13,250 nt of DNA. Origin: an uncultured Flavobacteriales bacterium (lineage in GTDB: Bacteria; Bacteroidota; Bacteroidia; CAIKAF01). The stretch's first letter is position 1, and every line of letters begins with the position of its first letter. The stretch spans positions 1-13,250 of the forward strand of contig CALEWF010000285.1 of assembly GCA_937925455.1 (NCBI GenBank). Direction: 5' to 3'. The notes beneath the pieces were generated by a model. That model had not been told where the DNA came from and ran no database searches. It saw only the letters and a program-made list of their open reading frames with translations. Position numbers and translations under genes: made by a program. This document shows, piece by piece, positions 1-7,386 of this stretch.

Positions 1-13
1 AGGGCGACAGCCC

Positions 14-79
14 GAAGCAATCTGTATGCTTGATAGCTTCTTTGCGACACGCCTTTGGCGGGGAAGCAATCTGTATGCT
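14..79. repeat. Two direct copies of a 17-bp repeat (GAAGCAATCTGTATGCT)
   Basis: The identical 17-mer lies at 14-30 and 63-79, a period of 49 bp. Each copy follows a related short lead (GCGACAGCCC before the first, GCGACACGCC plus a few bases before the second), so the true unit is longer than 17 bp and partly degenerate. The phrase 'GCGA...GAAGCAATCT' resembles dispersed intergenic repeats seen in many bacterial genomes. No coding sequence overlaps it. Whether more copies lie left of the window cannot be seen. Confidence 0.8.
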
Positions 80-80
80 A

Positions 81-259
81 CAATGCATCATCCGCTCACT
101 AGTTACTACCTAAACGCATTGATAATGCGGTTTGCAATTTAAACACCTTCTATCTCAATTATAAATTACGAATTATGAATGCAAGGCAATAAATACATCC
201 TCAAATCAACTCATCTTCAAATTGTTTTATTTCCAAATTATCCGCCCCTGCGGGGCGGA
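81..259. other. AT-rich intergenic stretch, no gene seen
   Basis: No reading frame here resembles a protein. It contains an AT-rich run of the ATAAATTACGAATTATGAAT type at about 160-180 and, at 241-259, a perfect hairpin (TCCGCCCC, loop TGC, GGGGCGGA) that abuts the GC-rich repeat beginning at 260. That hairpin is absent from the second copy of the repeat, where a different GC-rich flank is found. Confidence 0.55.
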
Positions 260-404
260 CTGCTGCGGATGGAAGTGGAAAGCCCGCAGGGGCGAATGCC
301 GCAACGCAAGGAGCAGCGGGGCTGAGGGCACGAAGACACCGCTGCGACTATGCGATGCGTGCATGAGCCCCGAGGACTTGTAACGGACAGCCGCTTAAGC
401 AGCC
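260..404 (+). repeat. GC-rich dispersed repeat, copy 1
   Basis: This block of about 145 bp is nearly identical to the reverse complement of 9546-9691: by manual alignment there are five substitutions and one single-base indel, roughly 96% identity. It is far more GC-rich than its surroundings and has self-complementary segments. CCGCTGC/GCAGCGG arms are present, AGCCCCG/CGGGGCT arms are also present, and it ends in a near-palindrome around GCTTAAGC. Read on the minus strand it lies downstream of the recO cluster and the pirin remnant. It could be a miniature mobile element, a REP-like sequence or a structured RNA/terminator; the sequence alone does not decide. Open frames through it are GC-driven and not credible genes. 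Confidence 0.85.
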
Positions 405-419
405 AATATACTCTTCTAT

Positions 420-636
420 TCACAATTTGGGGATAAAATCATTGCCCATATTTCGGACTTTAAAATACGATGGGTCTGCACCCTTATGAGCATTCCCTTT
501 GGGAAAATGGTCTTCATGATGTACACAAAATAAAAACGGTTCAGCAGTTTACCACTTAAATACAAGTGGCGTAATACGAATGATGGGATTCAAGGTTATT
601 TCAATTTCTGAAGTTCAGAAGGCTGTTGTTTTCCAT
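420..636 (-). pseudogene. Truncated pirin-family (bicupin) gene remnant
   Basis: On the minus strand, from about 614 down to 423, one frame reads ITPLVFKW-stop-TAEPFLFC followed by VHHEDHFPKGNAHKGAD, FKVRNMGNDFIPK and then a stop at 420-422. This resembles, from memory of the family, the N-terminal region of Bacteroidota pirin-like proteins: a 'GFxWET..PFLFC' stretch, then 'HHxDxFPKGN', then 'GRNxGxDF' before the cupin. The TAA at 549-551 sits where a Glu codon (GAA) is expected. Two expected glycines appear as valines. The cupin half, with its HPHRGFET motif, is absent: the frame ends after FIPK, about 15 bp from the GC-rich repeat. An ATG at 634-636 is the only obvious start and is out of frame with the rest, so a frameshift is likely too. 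The family call rests on remembered motifs without a search. Confidence 0.62.
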
Positions 637-767
637 GTAAGTGTAAAAGCACCATCTAAGCTCAGGATCATGCGTTTTAAGAACTTTTTTATGGAAAGCT
701 TATGAATCATTTTTTTGTTGATTAAATGTTCAATCAATTATTTTGCTTTATATGTTAAATATATTGC

Positions 768-1502
768 TTAGAGAGATGAATTAGTTGGCATAGACCTATC
801 AAATACTTCTATTAGTACATCAAGTGATTTAAGGGTCGTGAATCCCGGCACATGTACTTGGTAATACCGAATTAAATTTTTCAAAAGTTCGTTTCTTGCT
901 CCATGGTTTAAAAGTGATTGGCTTTTATTAAGAATAATATACAGAGAAGAACTGGCTTGTTCTGAAAAACAAAAATTAAGGTCGTTGGCTTGATTTTTTG
1001 GAATAAAACTTCCATCACGAATTGAAAAAATAGTATTATTTAAGGAGTAATTATTTTGCATACCGAACCCGAGCCGTTGAGCCAAATCAATGATGAATTT
1101 GAGGTGAAAATCAGCATCAGTTTTTTCTAAATTATCTAATGTAATAAGTGATTGCAGAAAAAATTCAAACAATTCCTCATTTGTTTCTCCATGTAATATG
1201 CATTTCATCATCCATTCATTCATCATCATAGCAATGGCTCTAAGCACAGGATGGTATGGCAATCGGAAGTATTGATAGTCTATTGAAGATTCTTTTATGC
1301 TTTGCAGGTTTTTGTTTTCCTGCCAACGAGTTTCTAATAAAAGAATGTTTAACGGCTGAAAAAGAGCAATGTTTTTAGACTTTCTGCTACTTCGAACCAA
1401 ATAGCTTTGTAAACCGATATGCCTCGTGAAAATTTTTACTATTAGGTTTTGGTCGTTGTATCGAAGCGTATGCAATATAATGCCCTGTGTTTTGAGCAAC
1501 AT
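768..1502 (-). CDS. recO: DNA repair protein RecO
   Basis: The 244-residue product matches RecO in length and N-terminal pattern: MLLKTQGIILHTLRYNDQNLIVKIFTR, then GLQSYLV, the OB-fold that binds DNA and SSB. The alpha-helical C-terminal part follows from about residue 80. RecO works with RecR (and RecF) to load RecA on SSB-coated single strands during gap repair and to anneal strands. Only two cysteines are visible, so the four-Cys zinc site found in some RecO proteins is absent. The ATG at 1502 begins 3 bp after the porZ stop, which implies co-transcription and perhaps translational coupling. No clear terminator follows the TAA at 768-770. Confidence 0.9.
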   Translation of the reverse strand: MLLKTQGIILHTLRYNDQNLIVKIFTRHIGLQSYLVRSSRKSKNIALFQPLNILLLETRWQENKNLQSIKESSIDYQYFRLPYHPVLRAIAMMMNEWMMKCILHGETNEELFEFFLQSLITLDNLEKTDADFHLKFIIDLAQRLGFGMQNNYSLNNTIFSIRDGSFIPKNQANDLNFCFSEQASSSLYIILNKSQSLLNHGARNELLKNLIRYYQVHVPGFTTLKSLDVLIEVFDRSMPTNSSL

Positions 1503-1505
1503 ACA

Positions 1506-3800
1506 TTAGTTGATGAAAAGGATTTTAGTAACGACAGTTTCAGAAGCATCGCGGTTTGCACAAAATACTAAATAAACGCCGGTTTGTACCCGCTTGCCAT
1601 CAAAACTTTTTCCATCCCAAATGGCTTGCCCTCCCAACGATTCGGTTTCATACACCAGATTGCCACTAATATCGGTAATTTTTACAGTGCTTTTTTCTGC
1701 CATACCAGTAATGGTTATTACACCATTGTAATCAGGCTTTACAGGATTAGGAAATGCATACACTTCACCGAACGAATTACCGGCTTCAGTAGCTTCCGCC
1801 CTAAATGAAACAATGCCTAAACTTGTTCCAAAATATACTTCACCGCTAGCATGATCAATGGCAATACAGTTTACTTTGTTAGAAAGTAATGGACTGTTCT
1901 CAGCTGTAAATGAATAAATAATTTCCCTGCCATTTTCTGATACTAATCTTACACCATTTCCATCCGTAGCAATCCATTTGCGATTCGCACCATCTACTTC
2001 AATATCGGTGATAATGGTTTCTCCTAGCAATAATTCATTATTTCCGTCTTCTGCTTTTATTACAATTTTTTGTCCGTTAATGTTGGAACTATTAAATACT
2101 TGGGAGGGTGAAAAGATACGAATGCCATCATCTGTACCCACCCACATTTCTCCATTGCGGTCAGGTGTCATTACACGTACAGTAGTGCTAGGCAAATCCC
2201 CTTGATTAAAAACATTAGTAAGCAAACGGCTTGCGTTGGTTTGCGGGTTAAAAACTAATATTCCTTTACCAATTACCGACATCCAAATATTATTTAAGGC
2301 ATCTACGCTCACCTTTACTGAAGGGCTGGAAGTAGGTACATTGGAGCCGAACCCATATTCTGACCAAGTGTTATTGTTTCGTTTTACTTTCAAGGGAGTA
2401 CTTGTATGTGAATTACTCATCCATAAATTGTTGTTTTTATCAAAAGCCAATCCTCCTATTTTATATTCAAAACCTGGTACTTGCGAAACATCTAGCGGTG
2501 AGCTTACCAATTGAGAAACTACCTGATAATTGTATAACTCAACTAATCCAGTACCCCAACAAGCCGCATAAACATGAAGTGGATCTTGAGGATCTATGAT
2601 GACATCAATAACATCCTGAGTTGGAGTAGAATATCCAAAATCAACATAAGGTGCACGCTTCCAATCATTATCTCGATTGTAGTATAAACCTTCAATATTG
2701 TACATGTTGCCAAACCCATTTGTTAAAGCACCGGCAGCAGCCCATATAATTCCATTTTTAATTTCTAAATCGAACACATGATTAGTAAATGGTCCATCAA
2801 TTGTAAAAATATTACATGAATTTGTTGTGATTCTAAATGCACCGTATTTATTTTCAGCAACCCACACGGCACCTTGATTATCAATTGTTGCCTGACGTGC
2901 ATCAATAAAACAACCTAATTGCGTAAATATTGTATTTTCTGCTTGATTAATAATTCTAACTTCATCCGGATATACTACACATAACATGCCGTTTTCTGCA
3001 TGCAAATCATTAATCATTTTATTATTTCCAGTATTTACTACATAGCGGTTTGTACCGTCAAAAGCTAGCAGTGTATCTGCATTGGGATTATTTGATGTAA
3101 GAATGCCTGAATAATTCAAATAAATTTTATTATTAAAAAGTTCTAAATTATTGTAATGCCCATTGGGAAACATGGTTAGTTTTTGCCAGTTATTAAGGTT
3201 TTTAATATTAGTGTTTTCATTTACTCTGTATATCCCAATAGAAGTTGCAAAGTAATAATAGCCATTTAGATATTCACTATCGTAACATTTAGCTCCAGTA
3301 AAGCTGATATCATCACTGAATTTTACATCTGTTTTTATTACTTGATTTTTTACATCCAAAACAACAATTCCAAAATCGCAGGATATAATTGCTGAATCAC
3401 CTTTTGTTTTTATGTTATTAATAGATTTACTTCCCTGTATGATAGTTGTTTTAATTTGAGATAAATTATATACTACGTTGTTTTTTAATAAGTCAATATT
3501 TGAATCGTCGTAGCAGATGATGAGTGTTTGAGTGGGCATATGAAATAGCACCCGACTAACGCCTACCCCAGAAAAGCCTTCTGTTTTGGTGTACTTTTCA
3601 AATTCACCAGTTTGAGTATTGTGAGAATATAAACTATGCATCGTGCCGCAATAAATTTGAGTACCGTCATCAGTTATTGAAATGCCTCTGGTAAATGGAA
3701 GATGGGTTCGCCAACTTCCTACGGGAACATTATTTTGAGCTTGAATCAACCCGTAGGCAAAAAATGCCAGAAGTATTCCAAAAATTATCTTTTTCATCAT
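1506..3800 (-). CDS. porZ: T9SS protein PorZ (beta-propeller protein with C-terminal sorting domain)
   Basis: This is a secreted two-propeller protein of about 764 residues. It opens with a signal peptide (MMKKIIFGILLAFFAYGLIQA), followed by VPVGSWRTHLPFTRGISI, which fits the PorZ N-terminal propeller. Repeated blades follow, such as NNLWMSNS, NNIWMSVIG, GEMWVGTDDGI and RKWIATDGNGVR, of the two-component-regulator propeller type. From about residue 680 there is a T9SS C-terminal domain (VYAFPNPVKPDYNG, then TGVYLVF and a short KILFIN end). In Porphyromonas gingivalis PorZ is a surface part of the T9SS attachment complex and binds A-LPS. The longest frame starts at TTG 3815; I prefer ATG 3800 (or the adjacent ATG 3797), which gives the compact signal peptide. 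It lies between the GT39-like gene and recO. Confidence 0.88.
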   Translation of the reverse strand: MMKKIIFGILLAFFAYGLIQAQNNVPVGSWRTHLPFTRGISITDDGTQIYCGTMHSLYSHNTQTGEFEKYTKTEGFSGVGVSRVLFHMPTQTLIICYDDSNIDLLKNNVVYNLSQIKTTIIQGSKSINNIKTKGDSAIISCDFGIVVLDVKNQVIKTDVKFSDDISFTGAKCYDSEYLNGYYYFATSIGIYRVNENTNIKNLNNWQKLTMFPNGHYNNLELFNNKIYLNYSGILTSNNPNADTLLAFDGTNRYVVNTGNNKMINDLHAENGMLCVVYPDEVRIINQAENTIFTQLGCFIDARQATIDNQGAVWVAENKYGAFRITTNSCNIFTIDGPFTNHVFDLEIKNGIIWAAAGALTNGFGNMYNIEGLYYNRDNDWKRAPYVDFGYSTPTQDVIDVIIDPQDPLHVYAACWGTGLVELYNYQVVSQLVSSPLDVSQVPGFEYKIGGLAFDKNNNLWMSNSHTSTPLKVKRNNNTWSEYGFGSNVPTSSPSVKVSVDALNNIWMSVIGKGILVFNPQTNASRLLTNVFNQGDLPSTTVRVMTPDRNGEMWVGTDDGIRIFSPSQVFNSSNINGQKIVIKAEDGNNELLLGETIITDIEVDGANRKWIATDGNGVRLVSENGREIIYSFTAENSPLLSNKVNCIAIDHASGEVYFGTSLGIVSFRAEATEAGNSFGEVYAFPNPVKPDYNGVITITGMAEKSTVKITDISGNLVYETESLGGQAIWDGKSFDGKRVQTGVYLVFCANRDASETVVTKILFIN

Positions 3801-3840
3801 AGCTATAACTATCAAAATTACTAATTATTATGCTTTATAC

Positions 3841-5757
3841 CTATGGATAACCATAAATGATGGGATTCCCAGGTTGAATTTCAATGGTAAAATTTTTCAA
3901 GGTGATTTCACATAATTCCGGATTCCATAAATAGCATTTTATGATTTGGTGATATCTTTTAAATTCTTTCATGGTCATGCGTTCTGCCAGCCACAAAGTT
4001 CCTGATTTGTTTTCCAATTGGTATTTTTTTTCACGTGAACGCCAAAATAGGGTATTTCCTGATTTATCAAGTATGGAAAAAACCAAGTGTGGATTACAGA
4101 TACTATCAGATACTTCAAGGGTTGCTTTTAACCACACAATATCTGTTGGGCGTTGGATAATTTCACGTGCCGATATTTCAAAAGTCGGACTGAATTCTTG
4201 GGAAAATGTGTAAGAAAAAGCAATAGAATCATTTTTTACTTGGCTACTTTTTTCAAATTGGCTAGTTTGTGTATTAAAATTAAAACTGACTATGGGAGCA
4301 GGTTCTTCAATGGATGTAACGGTTTTTCCAAATAGCCAGGTTTCAGAATTCAAATAATATTCTTTATGTAATACAACCGGATGTGTTTCACGAATAAATG
4401 CTGTCCATTCTGGAGGTGTGAATTGATTACTCCAACATAAACCCATGTATGAATGAGGCAATGATGCCCATTTTTTTCGCAACGCTACCCAATCTTGGTT
4501 TTGATTTTGAATGTATTCATCTGCCTGGATGGGTGGATTATATTGATTGAGATAATATCCTAAATAGCCGGGTGCGTTAGCTGCTACAATCACATATACA
4601 CTATCTCCATATTGTTTTTTCCATTCATGAATATGCACTGCCAGGTCTTTAAATTCTGCCCAGTGAGTACGTTGGTAATAGTTTTTTTCAAAAATAGTAC
4701 TTCCTGCAATAACTATGAGTAAGAACATACCTAAAAGTCGCGAACGATGTTCTGATAGATTTTTGGCAGCGTAAAAAATTGAAAGTAGGAAGAACGGAAA
4801 CGAAAAAATGACAACCGAATATTGAAGTACCGGATTGCGCCAACGTGAATAAAAAAAACCTATAGCAATAGGAAGTATCCAATATATCAACCATGATATC
4901 AGTAGTTTTTTATCGGAACGTTGAAGTTTATTTTGTTTTAAGTAAATAAACCAAATAATTAAAATAACAATCAAAACGGCTGAAATTACCAGCCACGATT
5001 TATTGAAGGCATAAAAAAGATAGTCTGTTAAAAATTGATAGGTAGGAGGGGCCAGCCATCCGTCTTTTCCACCCACGCCGCCTTCACTCAATTGACGCAA
5101 GGTGATAGGAATGTGTGGAATATATGAAGCAGCTATGAAAATTCCTGCAAAAAGATAAGGGAAAAAACGTTGCCGGTTAATCTGTAAAATCCCACAAAAA
5201 GAAAAAATCAACACCATCAAAAAACTAAAATAATGGCTGTATAAAGCCAGAATGCCTGCTATAGCATAATATAATAGATACTTAACATTACTTTCTTTAT
5301 GGAAGTACAAACTCCATCCATCGTAGGCCATGAGTGTAAATAATAATCCGAATGAATAAGGCCGGGCTAATTGACTGTAAATAAGAAAATATTGCAACGA
5401 TGCTATGCACACTGCTCCCAACCAGGCGGTACCTTCACCAGCTAAGCGAAAAGCAATACGAAAAAAAATCCAAACGCTGAGTGTACCAGCTACAATAAAT
5501 AGAAGACGAAAACTCCAAGGGTGAGAGGGAAAAATTTTAAACCACAAATAAAGGGTAGTTTGCACCAGTGCCGGATGGCCATCGGGCTTTACGCCATTTT
5601 CCCAAAGGTCGGCAATAGAAGTTGCATTAAGTCGGTTCCAAGCACTTAATTCATCGTTTGATAAACTCAGGCTGTGGTAATTCCAGGCACGCATCAGAAA
5701 AGCAATCAGCAACAGACTGATTAGGTAGATGTAGTGTGTTTTTGTACCTGAAATCAT
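3841..5757 (-). CDS. GT39-like membrane glycosyltransferase
   Basis: The 638-residue product is a polytopic membrane protein. It has one N-terminal helix (about 10-25), then the luminal acidic motif SNDELSAW (Asp35/Glu36), HPALVQ near 61-66 and SQLARPYSFG near 128-137. These are typical of the GT-C fold family 39 (PMT/ArnT-like), which move sugars from polyprenyl-phosphate carriers to proteins or lipids on the outer face of the inner membrane. About ten hydrophobic segments run to about residue 355. The last ~250 residues are soluble, ending in what looks like a beta-rich domain (about 480-638). The acceptor is unknown. It heads the minus-strand cluster with porZ and recO and starts 48 bp from the divergent pdxH. 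Because PorZ binds A-LPS in P. gingivalis, a role in surface glycan is tempting but unproven. Confidence 0.78.
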   Translation of the reverse strand: MISGTKTHYIYLISLLLIAFLMRAWNYHSLSLSNDELSAWNRLNATSIADLWENGVKPDGHPALVQTTLYLWFKIFPSHPWSFRLLFIVAGTLSVWIFFRIAFRLAGEGTAWLGAVCIASLQYFLIYSQLARPYSFGLLFTLMAYDGWSLYFHKESNVKYLLYYAIAGILALYSHYFSFLMVLIFSFCGILQINRQRFFPYLFAGIFIAASYIPHIPITLRQLSEGGVGGKDGWLAPPTYQFLTDYLFYAFNKSWLVISAVLIVILIIWFIYLKQNKLQRSDKKLLISWLIYWILPIAIGFFYSRWRNPVLQYSVVIFSFPFFLLSIFYAAKNLSEHRSRLLGMFLLIVIAGSTIFEKNYYQRTHWAEFKDLAVHIHEWKKQYGDSVYVIVAANAPGYLGYYLNQYNPPIQADEYIQNQNQDWVALRKKWASLPHSYMGLCWSNQFTPPEWTAFIRETHPVVLHKEYYLNSETWLFGKTVTSIEEPAPIVSFNFNTQTSQFEKSSQVKNDSIAFSYTFSQEFSPTFEISAREIIQRPTDIVWLKATLEVSDSICNPHLVFSILDKSGNTLFWRSREKKYQLENKSGTLWLAERMTMKEFKRYHQIIKCYLWNPELCEITLKNFTIEIQPGNPIIYGYP

Positions 5758-5805
5758 GGATAGTGAATTAAAACTTTACTACTTTCAACCCATAAATTTT
5801 CTGCA

Positions 5806-6453
5806 ATGAAAGAATTTCTGTCTAAATTACGAAAAGATTATTCGCTCATGGGGTTGCATGAAAGCGAGATGGAAAAAGATCCCATCAAGCAATTTGAAAA
5901 ATGGATAATTGATGCTGCTAATGCAAATATTCCTGAGCCTAATGCTATGACGCTTTGTACGGTTGGAAAAAATATGAAGCCTCAAAGTAGAATCGTTTTG
6001 CTGCGAAACTTTGACCATCGGGGTTTTGTTTTTTATACCAATTATCATTCAGACAAAGCCAAAGACATTGAAGAAAATCCCCATGTTTGCATAAATTTCT
6101 TTTGGGTAGATTTGGAGCGTCAGGTACGCATTGAAGGAATAGCAGGTAAAATCAGCCAGGCAGAATCTAACGAATATTTTCAATCAAGGCCTCGGCTTAA
6201 TCAAATATCTGCTTGGGCTTCCCCACAAAGTCAGGTTATTGCATCGCGTGAAGAGCTGGAACAAAAAGTAAAAGAATTGGAAGAGAAATTTAAAGATTTG
6301 CCGGTGATTGAAAAACCTCCATTTTGGGGTGGATATAGGGTTGTACCAACCATGATAGAGTTTTGGCAGGGAAGACCCAACCGATTGCATGACCGGATTC
6401 GCTATCTGCTTCAAAAAGATAAAAGTTGGAAAATGGATAGGTTAGCCCCTTGA
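5806..6453 (+). CDS. pdxH: Pyridoxamine/pyridoxine 5'-phosphate oxidase
   Basis: This FMN enzyme oxidises pyridoxine- or pyridoxamine-5'-phosphate to pyridoxal-5'-phosphate in the cytoplasm. The 215-residue length is standard. The FMN-binding stretch SRIVLLRNFDHRGFVFYTNY with HSDKAKDIEENPH follows residue 60. Further on are WASPQSQVI, FWGGYRVVP and IEFWQGRPNRLHDR, whose Arg193 and His195 correspond to the substrate-binding Arg-Leu-His motif of E. coli PdxH. The C-terminal DRLAP is the usual end. The start ATG at 5806 gives the family's normal N-terminus (KLRKDYSLMGLHESEM). It is a single gene, divergent from the GT39-like gene and closed by the palindromic terminator at 6478-6503. Confidence 0.96.
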   Translation: MKEFLSKLRKDYSLMGLHESEMEKDPIKQFEKWIIDAANANIPEPNAMTLCTVGKNMKPQSRIVLLRNFDHRGFVFYTNYHSDKAKDIEENPHVCINFFWVDLERQVRIEGIAGKISQAESNEYFQSRPRLNQISAWASPQSQVIASREELEQKVKELEEKFKDLPVIEKPPFWGGYRVVPTMIEFWQGRPNRLHDRIRYLLQKDKSWKMDRLAP

Positions 6454-6477
6454 TTGTTAAGCCATTTGTTTAAAATA

Positions 6478-6503
6478 AAAAAACCAGGCATGCCTGGTTT
6501 TTT
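6478..6503. terminator. Bidirectional intrinsic terminator between pdxH and the bTHX gene
   Basis: A perfect 26-bp palindrome consists of six A, CCAGGCA, then TGCCTGG and six T. Read from either strand it gives a GC-rich stem flanked by an A-tract before and a T-tract after, so it can stop pdxH transcripts (plus) and bTHX transcripts (minus). It begins 24 bp after the pdxH stop and ends one base before the bTHX stop codon at 6505-6507. Confidence 0.92.
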
Positions 6504-6504
6504 A

Positions 6505-6726
6505 TTATTCTTCAGCCTCTTTTTTCTTAGCAGCTGCTTTTTTGGGTGCCTTTGGCTTTTCAGCTTTGGGATTTTCTTCTTTTATAGCTGCCGCTTCTTT
6601 TTTAGCAGGCTTTTCTTTTTTTTCTACCGGAGTGGATACACTCTTTTTTTTCTTACGGGGACGGGTTACTCCGTACGAGCCGATGTTAATCTTCCCCCTC
6701 TTGGTTTTTTTATCTCCTTTGCCCAT
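6505..6726 (-). CDS. 30S ribosomal protein bTHX with extended basic/acidic tail
   Basis: Residues 1-27 (MGKGDKKTKRGKI, then NIGSYGVTRPRKKKK) match the small ribosomal protein bTHX, known from the Thermus 30S head, where it is only about 26 residues long. Here the protein is 73 residues. The extra ~45 residues are low-complexity Lys/Ala/Glu/Pro (KKEAAAIKEENPKAEKPKAPKKAAAKKKEAEE in blocks), a tail I associate with Bacteroidota members of the family. It presumably binds 16S rRNA in the small-subunit head; the tail is probably disordered. The gene stands alone and shares its terminator with pdxH. A promoter-like pair lies upstream at 6751-6782. Confidence 0.9.
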   Translation of the reverse strand: MGKGDKKTKRGKINIGSYGVTRPRKKKKSVSTPVEKKEKPAKKEAAAIKEENPKAEKPKAPKKAAAKKKEAEE

Positions 6727-6750
6727 GATAAATTAGGTTTAGTAATTAGG

Positions 6751-6782
6751 CAAGTATAAGGTTTTTTTATTTGCTTACCAAA
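6751..6782 (-). promoter_or_regulatory. Putative Bacteroidota-type promoter for the bTHX gene
   Basis: On the minus strand TTTG (6782-6779) is followed, after 20 bp, by TATACTTG (6758-6751). This is one base off the TAnnTTTG -7 box of Bacteroidota, and the -33 TTTG spacing is in the expected range. The boxes lie 25-56 bp upstream of the start codon at 6726. It is called by consensus match only. Confidence 0.45.
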
Positions 6783-6829
6783 CCTCAACAAAATTTGGTT
6801 ACATTCGTTTTACTTAAAATTATTTATTT

Positions 6830-7285
6830 GTGTTTTCACTCATTTTTATCATTCATGTGTTGGTTTGTATAATGGTTACTGCCATCATGTGGTATTTACA
6901 GGTTGTGCACTTTCCCATGCTTCGTTTTATTGGGACTGATCGCTATGAGTTGTATTATCATGAGCTGAAAATGAAAAATACGCTTTTGTTTTTTCCGCTA
7001 TTCTCATTAGAGATTTTTACTTCTATTGCTCTTTTGTTGAGTTTTACCATGGTGAGTGATTTTAACCCGGCCGTTCAAAACCAATTTTTTCTGGTTGGTT
7101 TTTCACTCATTTTGCTCTTTATACTTCATCTTGTAAATTTTCAATTGATTCGTCCATTGCTTTCTTCTCTTCATACAGATGTAGATGAAAAAAAACATAA
7201 ACGATTGTTACGCCTGCAATGGATAAGAACCCTGGGATGGACATCACGTTTCATCATGCTACTTAGCATGATTCTTTCCGCATAA
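6830..7285 (+). CDS. Conserved four-helix membrane protein, unnamed family
   Basis: The 151-residue product has four hydrophobic segments (about 2-24, 50-73, 85-105 and 135-151) and no signal for export. Its polar residues cluster in patterns that look conserved: Trp21 with QVVHFP (24-29), His44, Pro56 and Glu61, His100, and RLQWIRTLGWTSR (128-140) just before the last helix. I recall similar uncharacterised membrane proteins with a 'W..Q..HYP' start and a 'W.RT..W..R' end in other phyla, but know no function. The start is GTG at 6830: an in-frame stop at 6815-6817 excludes anything further upstream, and the next Met would cut the first helix. It lies 101 bp before the rhodanese gene, on the same strand. 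Confidence 0.75.
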   Translation: MFSLIFIIHVLVCIMVTAIMWYLQVVHFPMLRFIGTDRYELYYHELKMKNTLLFFPLFSLEIFTSIALLLSFTMVSDFNPAVQNQFFLVGFSLILLFILHLVNFQLIRPLLSSLHTDVDEKKHKRLLRLQWIRTLGWTSRFIMLLSMILSA

Positions 7286-7351
7286 CATTCCCCAAAATAT
7301 GTATTTTCGCTTCATGTGATATTTGTTACGGTGTATTAAATCTTTTACGAA

Positions 7352-7359
7352 TATTTTTG
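7352..7359 (+). promoter_or_regulatory. Putative -7 box (TATTTTTG) for the rhodanese/DUF2490/yeiH unit
   Basis: TATTTTTG fits the TAnnTTTG consensus of Bacteroidota promoters exactly and lies 27 bp before the rhodanese start. A TTTG is found at 7322-7325, but the 26-bp gap is a few bases longer than usual, so the -33 element is doubtful. Confidence 0.45.
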
Positions 7360-7386
7360 CCTCGTAAACATTAAAAAAATTGAATT

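Noticed and set aside
260..404. CRISPR array or tRNA/rRNA fragment in the GC-rich block
   Set aside because: There is no repeat-spacer periodicity, no cloverleaf or CCA-type end, and no recognisable rRNA motif.
238..423. 61-residue open frame on the minus strand
   Set aside because: It runs through GC-rich repeat copy 1; its Arg/Pro/Cys/Ser-rich composition reflects the repeat and not a protein.
713..738. TTGATT...AATCAA inverted repeat as a terminator for recO
   Set aside because: The stem is short and AT-only, and on the recO strand it is followed by A residues, not T.
3801..3815. TTG start of porZ at 3815
   Set aside because: It adds five hydrophobic residues before the Met-Met-Lys-Lys of a normal signal peptide; ATG 3800 or 3797 is simpler.
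6454..6759. 101-residue plus-strand open frame rich in Phe/Ser
   Set aside because: It is the antisense of the Lys-rich bTHX gene and its terminator.
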